Positions 24,981 through 30,975 of a stretch of 30,975 bases of DNA are shown piece after piece. Position 1 is the first letter of the stretch. Every line of letters starts with the position of its first letter. A model generated the notes under the pieces. The model had not been told where the DNA came from, searched no databases, and worked only from the letters and a program-made list of their open reading frames with translations. The position numbers and the translations under genes were made by a program. This DNA is from Bog-950 sp964493695 (GTDB lineage: Bacteria > Bacteroidota > Bacteroidia > Chitinophagales > LD1), in NCBI GenBank assembly GCA_964493695.1, contig CAZBPG010000040.1:1-30975 (forward strand), written 5' to 3'.

Positions 24981-27839
24981 ATGCCAAAGAACGCCTCGAT
25001 TAAGCACACCCTTATCATCGGCTCGGGACCTATCATTATCGGACAGGCTTGTGAGTTTGATTATTCCGGCTCACAGGCAGCACGTTCGCTTCGCGAAGAA
25101 GGAATTGAGGTAACGCTACTCAATTCGAACCCGGCAACTATTATGACCGATCCGGTGGTGGCAGATAATGTTTACCTGGAGCCTATTTCAATCGAGAGTA
25201 TTATCAAAATTCTTGATGAGCAAAAAACGCGCGGACATGTAATTGATTCGGTGTTGCCTACTATGGGAGGACAAACCGCACTTAACCTTTGCATGGAAGC
25301 TTACGAGTTGGGGCTATGGGAAAAGTACCACGTACAAGTTCTAGGTGCGGATTTTAAAGCGATTGAAAAAACCGAAGACCGCGAACAATACCGTAAGTGG
25401 ATGATTGAATTAGGAATTGGAGTTGCTCCCGGTATTACCTGTAATTCTTTTCTCGAAGGCAAAGAAGCGGCTCAGAAAACAGGTTTCCCTTTGGTGATTC
25501 GCCCTTCTTATACTTTGGGTGGTTCGGGCGGGTCGTTCGTGCATACTAAGGAAGAGTTTGATGAAAAGTTACAGCGCGGCTTGGCTGCTTCGCCTACACA
25601 TGAAGTGTTGGTTGAGAAAGCTGTATTGGGTTGGAAGGAATTTGAGTTGGAAGTAATGAAGGATATGGCCGGCAACTTTGTGGTGATATGCACCGTAGAG
25701 AATTTCGACCCAATGGGAATTCACACTGGTGATTCGATTACCGTTGCCCCCGCAATGACATTAAGCGATACCGCTTACCAGCGTATGCGCGATTATGCGA
25801 AGAGAATGATTTGCGATTTGCCGGGCTTTGCCGGTGGCTGTAATATTCAGTTTGCTATTGATCCGGTTACCGAAGACATTATTTCGATTGAAATGAATCC
25901 GCGTGTATCGCGCTCTTCTGCGCTGGCAAGTAAAGCAACAGGTTACCCGATTGCTAAGATTGCTGCGAAACTCGCGATTGGCTACAATCTTGATGAACTG
26001 AAAAACCAAATCACTAAAACTACTTCTGCATTTTTTGAACCGGCACTGGATTATGTGATTGTAAAAATACCGCGCTGGAACTTCGACAAGTTTGCGGGCT
26101 GCGATGATACGCTTGGCTTACAGATGAAAGCGGTGGGAGAGGTGATGGCGATAGGAAGAAGCTTTCAGGAAGCATTGCAGAAAGCATGTCAGAGTTTAGA
26201 GAATAACAGAATTGGTTTGGGTGCTGATGGCAAACAGTGGGTAAGCGCCAACGATATGCTGGAGGGAATTAAGCATGCATCCTGGGACAGAATTTTCAGA
26301 ATCTACGATGCGCTGAAACTCGGTGTGCCGATGAAGACATTGCAGGATGTTACGCGCATTGACCCTTGGTTTTTAAATCAGATTGTAGAGTTAGTTGATA
26401 CCGAAAAATCTCTACGCAAAAAAACTTTGAAAGATATTGGTGTAGATGAAATGTTCGACCTGAAGCAAAAAGGATATTCTGATTTGCAGTTGGCGCATTT
26501 GCTTAATGCTACCGAAGATGAAGTTTACTACTACCGCACCAAAGACTTAAACGTAAAGAGAATTTACAAACTGGTAGATACCTGCGCTGCAGAGTTTGAA
26601 GCGTTAACTCCTTACTACTATTCATCTTTCGAAAAGAATTCTGCTACCAGTACTTCTCTGGAGACAAACGAGAGTAAAGTTTCGGCAAAGAAAAAAGTGA
26701 TTGTGTTGGGTTCCGGTCCAAACAGAATCGGACAGGGAATTGAATTTGATTATTGCTGTGTGCACGGAGTGCTTGCTATAAAGGAAGCCGGCTATGAGGC
26801 CATCATGATGAACTGCAATCCCGAAACCGTTTCTACCGACCCGGATATTGCCGACAAGCTTTATTTCGAACCGGTGTTCTGGGAGCATTTGCGCGAGTTG
26901 ATTGAACATGAAAAACCGGAAGGTGTAGTGGTACAACTTGGCGGACAAACTGCTTTGAAGCTTTCAAAAAACCTGCATGAGAACGGAATTAAAATTATCG
27001 GTTCCAGTTACGATGCGATGGATATTGCCGAAGACCGCGAGCGTTTCAGCGATATGCTGAAGAGCCTGGATATTCCTTATCCGCCTTATGCGGCTGCTAA
27101 GAATGCCGAGGAAGCTTTAGAAGCCGCACACTCTGTGGGTTATCCGGTACTGGTTCGTCCGAGTTATGTGTTGGGCGGACAGCGTATGCGTATCGTTATC
27201 AATGACGATGAACTGACGGAAGCGGTGGTGAAGATTCTGAAATTCTTTCCCGATAATAATATACTGATTGACCACTTCCTAGACCGTGCAGAAGAAGCGG
27301 AGATAGATGCGATTTACGATGGCGAGCAGGTGGAGATTATGGGGGTAATGGAACATATAGAGCCTGCAGGTATTCATAGCGGTGACAGTAACGCGATGTT
27401 GCCGCCTTTTAACCTGAGCGAAAATGTGCAGCACCAGATGCGCGACTACACCCGCAGAATTGCCAAGGCGCTCGAAATCCGCGGGCTCATCAACATTCAG
27501 TTTGCTATCAAGAACGAGAAGGTTTATGTAATAGAAGCAAACCCGCGCGCCAGCCGAACTACACCTTTCATCTGCAAGGCGTATGGTATTCCTTACCTGA
27601 ATTACGCTACCAAAATTATGCTGGGCACCAACAAGATTAAGGACTTCACTTACTTTAAACGCCTTGTTGGCTACGCTATTAAAGAACCGGTGTTCAGCTT
27701 TGATAAGTTTCCCGGTGTGAGCCGTGAGTTGGGGCCTGAAATGAAAAGCACCGGTGAAGCCATACGCTTTATTAAAGATTTGTGGGACCCTTACTTCCGC
27801 GATTTGGTGAAGAAGAAAAGTATGTTTTTGTCGAGATAG
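24981..27839 (+). CDS. carB: Carbamoyl-phosphate synthase large subunit, short form
   Basis: A 952-residue cytoplasmic enzyme making carbamoyl phosphate for pyrimidine and arginine synthesis, with CarA as glutaminase partner. Two homologous ATP-grasp halves are visible. The first begins HTLIIGSGPIIIGQACEFDYSG (residue 9 on), and the second begins KVIVLGSGPNRIGQGIEFDY (about 571 on). Each has its own FAIDPVTEDIISIEMNPRVSRSS-type or VYVIEANPRASRTTPF metal-binding segment. The protein ends shortly after SFDKFPGVSRELGPEMKSTGEAIRF and lacks the roughly 120-residue C-terminal MGS-like regulatory domain of the E. coli enzyme. Its last 13 codons have a diverged second copy at 28280-28318, which shows that this short end is ancestral. 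carA is not in the window. Confidence 0.96.
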   Translation: MPKNASIKHTLIIGSGPIIIGQACEFDYSGSQAARSLREEGIEVTLLNSNPATIMTDPVVADNVYLEPISIESIIKILDEQKTRGHVIDSVLPTMGGQTALNLCMEAYELGLWEKYHVQVLGADFKAIEKTEDREQYRKWMIELGIGVAPGITCNSFLEGKEAAQKTGFPLVIRPSYTLGGSGGSFVHTKEEFDEKLQRGLAASPTHEVLVEKAVLGWKEFELEVMKDMAGNFVVICTVENFDPMGIHTGDSITVAPAMTLSDTAYQRMRDYAKRMICDLPGFAGGCNIQFAIDPVTEDIISIEMNPRVSRSSALASKATGYPIAKIAAKLAIGYNLDELKNQITKTTSAFFEPALDYVIVKIPRWNFDKFAGCDDTLGLQMKAVGEVMAIGRSFQEALQKACQSLENNRIGLGADGKQWVSANDMLEGIKHASWDRIFRIYDALKLGVPMKTLQDVTRIDPWFLNQIVELVDTEKSLRKKTLKDIGVDEMFDLKQKGYSDLQLAHLLNATEDEVYYYRTKDLNVKRIYKLVDTCAAEFEALTPYYYSSFEKNSATSTSLETNESKVSAKKKVIVLGSGPNRIGQGIEFDYCCVHGVLAIKEAGYEAIMMNCNPETVSTDPDIADKLYFEPVFWEHLRELIEHEKPEGVVVQLGGQTALKLSKNLHENGIKIIGSSYDAMDIAEDRERFSDMLKSLDIPYPPYAAAKNAEEALEAAHSVGYPVLVRPSYVLGGQRMRIVINDDELTEAVVKILKFFPDNNILIDHFLDRAEEAEIDAIYDGEQVEIMGVMEHIEPAGIHSGDSNAMLPPFNLSENVQHQMRDYTRRIAKALEIRGLINIQFAIKNEKVYVIEANPRASRTTPFICKAYGIPYLNYATKIMLGTNKIKDFTYFKRLVGYAIKEPVFSFDKFPGVSRELGPEMKSTGEAIRFIKDLWDPYFRDLVKKKSMFLSR

Positions 27840-27857
27840 GAAAATCTAATTACTTTT

Positions 27858-28052
27858 ATGAACGTAAGAGAAGTAATAAAGTTGATTGAAAAAGATGGCT
27901 GGTATAAAGCACGGCAGAAAGGAAGCCACATACAATTTAAGCATCCAAAGAAAAGCGGAACTGTAACTGTTGCCTGTCATAAATTGTCGGATGATATTGC
28001 TGTCGGAACTTTGAAGAGTATTTTGAAACAAGCACAAATTGAAAAGTCATGA
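27858..28052 (+). CDS. hicA: HicA-family mRNA interferase toxin
   Basis: A 64-residue double-stranded-RNA-binding-like protein. The family cleaves mRNA and stalls growth when its antitoxin is lost. The catalytic His24 is in RQKGSHIQFKHP, and the N-terminal EVIKLIEKDGWY and the GTLKSILKQAQI C-terminus match the family. It lies 18 bases after carB and overlaps hicB by four bases (ATGA), the usual toxin-first order. The pair is bracketed by the carB end and its displaced copy, so it appears to be an insertion. Confidence 0.93.
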   Translation: MNVREVIKLIEKDGWYKARQKGSHIQFKHPKKSGTVTVACHKLSDDIAVGTLKSILKQAQIEKS

Positions 28053-28264
28053 GAAAGTACGCAGTGATATTTGAAAAAACAAAAACAGGTTACAGCGCTT
28101 ACGTACCAGACCTGCCCGGCTGTATAAGCACAGGTAAAACAAAAGCCATTGCCGAAAAAAATATTTTAGAAGCTATACAGTTTCATTTAGAAGGAATGAA
28201 GGAAGACGGCATACGTATACCGCAGCCAATCTCCGAGGCAGAAAATTTGGTTTTTGCCTTATAA
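28049..28264 (+). CDS. hicB: HicB-family antitoxin, short form
   Basis: A 71-residue partially degraded RNase-H-fold protein. The start KYAVIFEKTKTGYSAYVPDLPGC, with DLPGC at 21-25, and the A-x-x-N-I-x-E-A-I-x-x-H helix are characteristic. It neutralises HicA by direct binding. Unlike longer HicB proteins, it has no C-terminal helix-turn-helix or ribbon-helix-helix, so self-repression through DNA binding may be absent or need another factor. It overlaps hicA by four bases. Confidence 0.92.
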   Translation: MRKYAVIFEKTKTGYSAYVPDLPGCISTGKTKAIAEKNILEAIQFHLEGMKEDGIRIPQPISEAENLVFAL

Positions 28265-28276
28265 CTCACTTTAACC

Positions 28277-28318
28277 TGCGACCTTGTAAAGAAGATATCC
28301 ATGTTCCTGTCGCGGTAG
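28277..28318 (+). pseudogene. Displaced 3' end of a second carB allele
   Basis: Read in frame from 28280, this stretch encodes DLVKKISMFLSR followed by TAG. The intact carB ends in DLVKKKSMFLSR and TAG. Of 39 bases about 12 differ, and nearly all are synonymous (for example AGT against TCC for serine, AGA against CGG for arginine); only Lys to Ile changes the peptide. Similarity stops just upstream, at about 28277, and hicB ends at 28264. It is therefore a remnant of a carB 3' end, not a functional gene. It is most simply the original end displaced when hicAB and a foreign carB end came in. Confidence 0.85.
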
Positions 28319-28346
28319 TTCAAGAACTTGTTAATTAAACCTACTC

Positions 28347-29039
28347 ATGAAAAAAGCACACTTCGCTCTCTTGTTTATAAGCGGGCTACTTTTTATGCTG
28401 TTTGTTCCATCCTGCAAAAAGAAAACCGAAACCGTAAAGGTGCAGTTTATGCATGCCGCCAACAACGCGGGATACGTTGATTACTATCTGCAAGGCAACA
28501 AGCGCGCTTCGCTGATTGGAGCAGGAGAGGGCAGTAACTCGCACACGGCAGATATTGAAACCGGTGAACCGCTGGTGATAGAAATTAAAAACCCAAGCAC
28601 CGGTGCCACACTTACCTCCGGTTCGTATACCGACTGGAAAGCCGGCACGCATTATTCTTTTGTGATGTATGGCGATAACGCCAACCTGCGCAGCACCTTA
28701 CTGAGCGATACGGTGGCATGGCCCATAGCCGGACGGTTTAAAGTGCGCTTTTCCAACTTCAGTGCCGATGCACCGGCACTGGATGTTTTCTATAACAGCG
28801 ATACCGTTGCTTTTAATAAAGTGCATTACGGCACCGACAGCACCAATGCCGTGGGCGATTTTATTGACCTGGCTGCAGGCGTTTACACCGTCACCGTAAA
28901 AGACCACAGCACCGGGCAAACCATGATTGTTCAGCCTAACATGGGTATTCAGGATAACCGGATACTCGAAATTTTTGCAGCCGGTTTAGTGGCAGATTCT
29001 ACTGTGTCTTTTTTCCGGTTAGGAACTGTAGCGCGTTAG
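28347..29039 (+). CDS. DUF4397-type lipoprotein
   Basis: A 230-residue predicted lipoprotein. The signal peptide ends in the lipobox FVPSC with Cys23, followed by KKK. The mature part carries the DUF4397 pattern twice: VKVQFMHAANNAGYVDYYLQGN, and later RFKVRFSNFSADAPALDVFYNSD with TVTVKDHSTGQT. These are beta-sandwich, cell-envelope proteins of unknown role common in Bacteroidota. The gene stands directly downstream of the displaced carB end; before the hicAB insertion it was probably carB's immediate neighbour. Its end overlaps the extended, frameshifted convergent gene by about 41 bases. Confidence 0.88.
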   Translation: MKKAHFALLFISGLLFMLFVPSCKKKTETVKVQFMHAANNAGYVDYYLQGNKRASLIGAGEGSNSHTADIETGEPLVIEIKNPSTGATLTSGSYTDWKAGTHYSFVMYGDNANLRSTLLSDTVAWPIAGRFKVRFSNFSADAPALDVFYNSDTVAFNKVHYGTDSTNAVGDFIDLAAGVYTVTVKDHSTGQTMIVQPNMGIQDNRILEIFAAGLVADSTVSFFRLGTVAR

Positions 29040-29725
29040 TATCATGTAGCACACAAAAACGGTTCTCCTTCCGATGTTTGGAAAGAAGAAGATGATGCTT
29101 TCGAAGTTTACTCAGTTTTTTTTGAATCTTCTTTCCTTTTAAGTAAATGATGTTGTTGCCAACTCCGGCTTCATAAAAAGCTGAGTCTTCCAGAACTTTT
29201 TTAAAACTTATTACAGCATAGTTTTGGGATATGGATGAGAACCATTCATAACTGTAATAGTCGGGAGAAATAGACTGGTAGGTTAGATGGTATCCGTTTA
29301 TCAGCAAAGTAATGTCATTAAACTTGGTAACTGTAATAGTATCTTCTTTTGGTACCGGAGGGGGCAGTATTCCGTTAGTGTCTGGTATCTGACTTTGCGT
29401 AAATCCAACCATACGGTACGAACTTATGAAAGTATCTATAGGTGAAATCTGCTGGTCGCAGTGCAGACCGGTCCAGTTTAAATCGCAATTGCAATGCCCC
29501 CCCTGCACAGCTTCCATGACCGCAAAAATTTGAGATGGAACATGAATCAAACGGCACTTGGCATTTGTTTCCGGTAAAACCGTTTATACAGGAGCAATGT
29601 CCATCTATACAAGTTCCTCCGTTCTGACAAAAAACACCAATGCATTTGTCTTCTGTTGTTTTTTTACAACTCACAACAACCATTAAAGCAATTGCCGTAA
29701 GAACTGAGTAAATTGTGTTTTTCAT
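28999..29725 (-). pseudogene. Frameshifted EGF-like lipoprotein
   Basis: Starting at ATG 29725, the protein has a lipoprotein signal (VVVSC, Cys20, then KK), a complete EGF-like module (CIGVFCQNGGTC to GNKC) and the start of a second (CSISNFCGHGSC). The frame is then lost at a run of seven G (29497-29503 as C on the plus strand). With six G the second module completes as CAGGHCNCDLNWTGLHC, and the reading continues through a 140-residue unrecognised domain. The 3' part is open to 28999. At an eight-A run (29116-29123) one fewer A would end the protein at 29112 as KGKKIQKN, avoiding overlap with the DUF4397 gene. This may be a sequencing error, a phase-variable gene or early decay. Confidence 0.75.
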
Positions 29726-29743
29726 ACAAATGTTTCTGTTGAT

Positions 29744-29751
29744 CAAAGTTA
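29744..29751 (-). promoter_or_regulatory. Perfect -7 box (TAACTTTG) of the EGF-like gene
   Basis: TAACTTTG on the minus strand matches TAnnTTTG. It lies 18 bases before ATG 29725, supporting that start rather than the in-frame ATG at 29758, which lies upstream of the box. Confidence 0.55.
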
Positions 29752-29828
29752 CTTTCAATAGCCATTTTTGCTTGAGACTATTGTCATGGAATTGTAAAAT
29801 TTTTGAATTAATGAAACCTGGGTTACTT

Positions 29829-29836
29829 TACTTTTG
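29829..29836 (+). promoter_or_regulatory. Perfect -7 box (TACTTTTG) of the SnoaL-like pseudogene
   Basis: TACTTTTG matches TAnnTTTG. A TTG at 29803-29805 lies 23 bases upstream, a little long for a -33 element. The ATG at 29854 follows 17 bases later. Confidence 0.5.
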
Positions 29837-29853
29837 GTTAAACACATTCTACC

Positions 29854-30218
29854 ATGCTCCCCGAACAATTCATCCTTATCCAAAACCGTCCTCTCCACAC
29901 AACAATGGCAAAACGTTGAACCACTCGTTCACCCAAATGCCTGTGTTACATTTTCGAACGGTGTTGCGCATAAAGGCATTCAGGCAGTTAAAGAAGCGTA
30001 TGAGCGCAACTTCGCGCTGATAAAAAAACGAGGATTACCAAATGACCAACCTGCATTGGGTTTTAAAGAACGATGAAACTGCGGTTTACGTTTTTGATTT
30101 CAGTTGGAAGGGCATCATCAACGGTCAACCGGCAGCCGGAAAGGGTAAAGGAACTGCGGTAATAGTTTGCGAAGAAAGCCAATGGAAACTGATGGCGGAA
30201 CAACTGACAAAAGGCTAG
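29854..30218 (+). pseudogene. SnoaL/NTF2-like protein gene with two frameshifts
   Basis: Three frame segments join into one typical NTF2-fold protein: MLPEQFIL from ATG 29854; SKTVLSTQQWQNVEPLVHPN continuing to KKRGLPNDQ; and LHWVLKNDETAVYVFDFSW through GKGKGTAVIV to LMAEQLTKG with stop TAG at 30216-30218. The first shift is near 29878 (one extra base) and the second at 30050 (one extra C). Neither is in a long homopolymer, so real mutations are more likely than read errors. SnoaL-like proteins bind small ligands or act as isomerases, but no role can be named. The -7 box upstream supports the start at 29854. Confidence 0.72.
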
Positions 30219-30280
30219 TGTCATCCTGAGCGGAGTCGAAGGATGAAGAACATAAGGCTTCGACTCCGCTCAGCCTGACA
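30219..30280. repeat. REP-like palindrome
   Basis: The arms at 30219-30241 and 30258-30280 form an inverted repeat with only two mismatches in 23 bases; the central 16, CTGAGCGGAGTCGAAG, are perfect. The loop is 16 bases. It begins on the base after the SnoaL-like stop codon. A single arm of the same family is at 14026-14050. It could act as a bidirectional terminator between the pseudogene and the convergent GNAT gene, but no long T run follows. Confidence 0.85.
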
Positions 30281-30298
30281 TTACTTCGGATGTCTCTC

Positions 30299-30883
30299 TT
30301 ATTTCCTCCTCATCACCCAACCCCTTACTCCGCTGCTTTTTACCACTGTTTCGTAAACTGTTTCGAAACCCAGCTTTTGGTAGATAGTTACGTTTTTAGG
30401 GTCTTCGGTTTTTAGCCAGAACTCGTTCATGCCTTGTGCGCGCATGTCGGCAATGGCCCGGTCAATCAGTTGGCGGCTGTAACCTTTGCCGCGGGCAGCA
30501 GCATTTACACCCACACACCACACGTAACCGTAATTTTCACCGGCATGGTTGTTAATCCAGTTATCCAGTTCACGGTCGTGGTTTACTAAACGAAGGGTTG
30601 TTTTTATTCCCAGTTTAAAAGGGATAGTCCACATACCCGATTGTAGTTCGTGCATCAGCCCGAGCGGAAAATGTTTGCCTGGCAGCCATATCACCGTTCC
30701 GTTTTGATCGGGGGTAACAATCACCCCTCCGTATATAGATGCCGCTTTGGCGCAGCGCGTGTAAAGATGGCTCAGCCCACTGCTGCGCACGGCTTCGGTT
30801 TTGCCCTCAAAGGCATATTGCACCAGCGGATAGTGTAAAAAAGCAGAGGCAAGTATTTTGCCTGCCTGTTGATATGGGTGCAT
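30299..30883 (-). CDS. GNAT-family N-acetyltransferase
   Basis: A 194-residue cytoplasmic protein with the GNAT fold, transferring an acetyl group from acetyl-CoA to an unknown amine. Motif A is YVWCVGVNAAARGKGYSRQLI (120-140), with the acetyl-CoA pyrophosphate loop RGKGYS at 131-136; the last glycine or alanine of the consensus is replaced by serine. Motif B is NEFWLKTEDPKNVTIYQKLGFETV (153-176). The N-terminal half (GGVIVTPDQNGTVIWLPG) is that of the group with an extended first domain. The start is the ATG at 30883, with no clear promoter upstream. Confidence 0.87.
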   Translation of the reverse strand: MHPYQQAGKILASAFLHYPLVQYAFEGKTEAVRSSGLSHLYTRCAKAASIYGGVIVTPDQNGTVIWLPGKHFPLGLMHELQSGMWTIPFKLGIKTTLRLVNHDRELDNWINNHAGENYGYVWCVGVNAAARGKGYSRQLIDRAIADMRAQGMNEFWLKTEDPKNVTIYQKLGFETVYETVVKSSGVRGWVMRRK

Positions 30884-30920
30884 GGGGGCTAAAATAAGGT
30901 TTCAGGGGGCTAAACCCATA

Positions 30921-30975
30921 TCCGTAAGAGTTACGGAAGCAATCCATCATCCTGAACTCGCTCCGTAAGAGTTAC
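30921..30975. repeat. Two copies of a small palindrome
   Basis: TCCGTAAGAGTTACGGA at 30921-30937 is a perfect 7-base stem with a GAG loop. The first 14 bases recur at 30962-30975, where the window ends, so a second copy is cut off. The 24 bases between them start AGCAATCCATCATCCTGAAC. Confidence 0.7.

Noticed and set aside
29715..30020. 101-codon plus-strand frame across the EGF-like gene start
   Set aside because: It overlaps two divergent promoters and neither end resembles a protein; the SnoaL-like segments explain the coding signal better.

Overview
The window reads as a chromosomal segment of a Bacteroidota bacterium with mid-range GC. Supporting this are two proteins with C-terminal type IX secretion (T9SS) sorting domains, PKD and DUF4397 proteins, Cys-Lys-Lys lipoprotein signals, a CarB lacking the C-terminal regulatory domain, few Shine-Dalgarno-like leaders, and several -7 boxes of the Bacteroidota type (TAnnTTTG, here also TAnnTTCG). 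I see no rRNA, tRNA, CRISPR array, transposase or integrase gene.

Layout. 1-3.5 kb: an exported protein of unknown function, a DUF6427-like membrane protein and purQ, closed by a clear terminator. 3.5-8.3 kb: a DinB-like protein, the thiol:disulfide interchange protein DsbD, an unexplained 300-base spacer, and mnmE translationally coupled to a YCII-domain gene. 8.3-12.6 kb: a secreted peptidylarginine-deiminase-like enzyme with a T9SS tail, a low-molecular-weight phosphotyrosine phosphatase, a 42-base tandem array of dyads, and hisS. 12.8-16.2 kb: a PKD/T9SS protein, hutH and a second DinB-like protein. 16.2-21.2 kb: a surface polysaccharide locus (GT4 glycosyltransferase; divergent flippase, chain-length protein and polymerase/ligase). 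21.2-24.8 kb: a GAF-PP2C (RsbU/SpoIIE type) phosphatase, an OppC/DppC-type permease and a GT2 glycosyltransferase. 25.0-28.3 kb: carB followed by a HicA-HicB toxin-antitoxin pair. 28.3-31 kb: a DUF4397 lipoprotein, a frameshifted EGF-like lipoprotein, a frameshifted SnoaL-like gene, palindromic repeats and a GNAT acetyltransferase.

The strongest unusual observation is at 27801-28318. The last 13 codons of carB, stop included, recur 479 bases downstream, just after hicB. This second copy encodes almost the same peptide (DLVKKISMFLSR against DLVKKKSMFLSR) but differs at about 12 of 39 bases, mostly synonymously. The simplest reading is that hicAB arrived together with a foreign carB 3' end, leaving the original end behind as a scar. 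Other notable signals are the ten-unit dyad array at 10650-11085, about 43 copies of the palindrome ACCGGT (roughly 7 times base-composition expectation by hand count), a REP-like palindrome family, a probable homopolymer frameshift at a G7 tract, and a secreted enzyme that keeps the arginine pair of Porphyromonas peptidylarginine deiminase.

All calls come from reading the sequence and from family knowledge. No search, structure prediction or statistics were run, and counts were made by eye.
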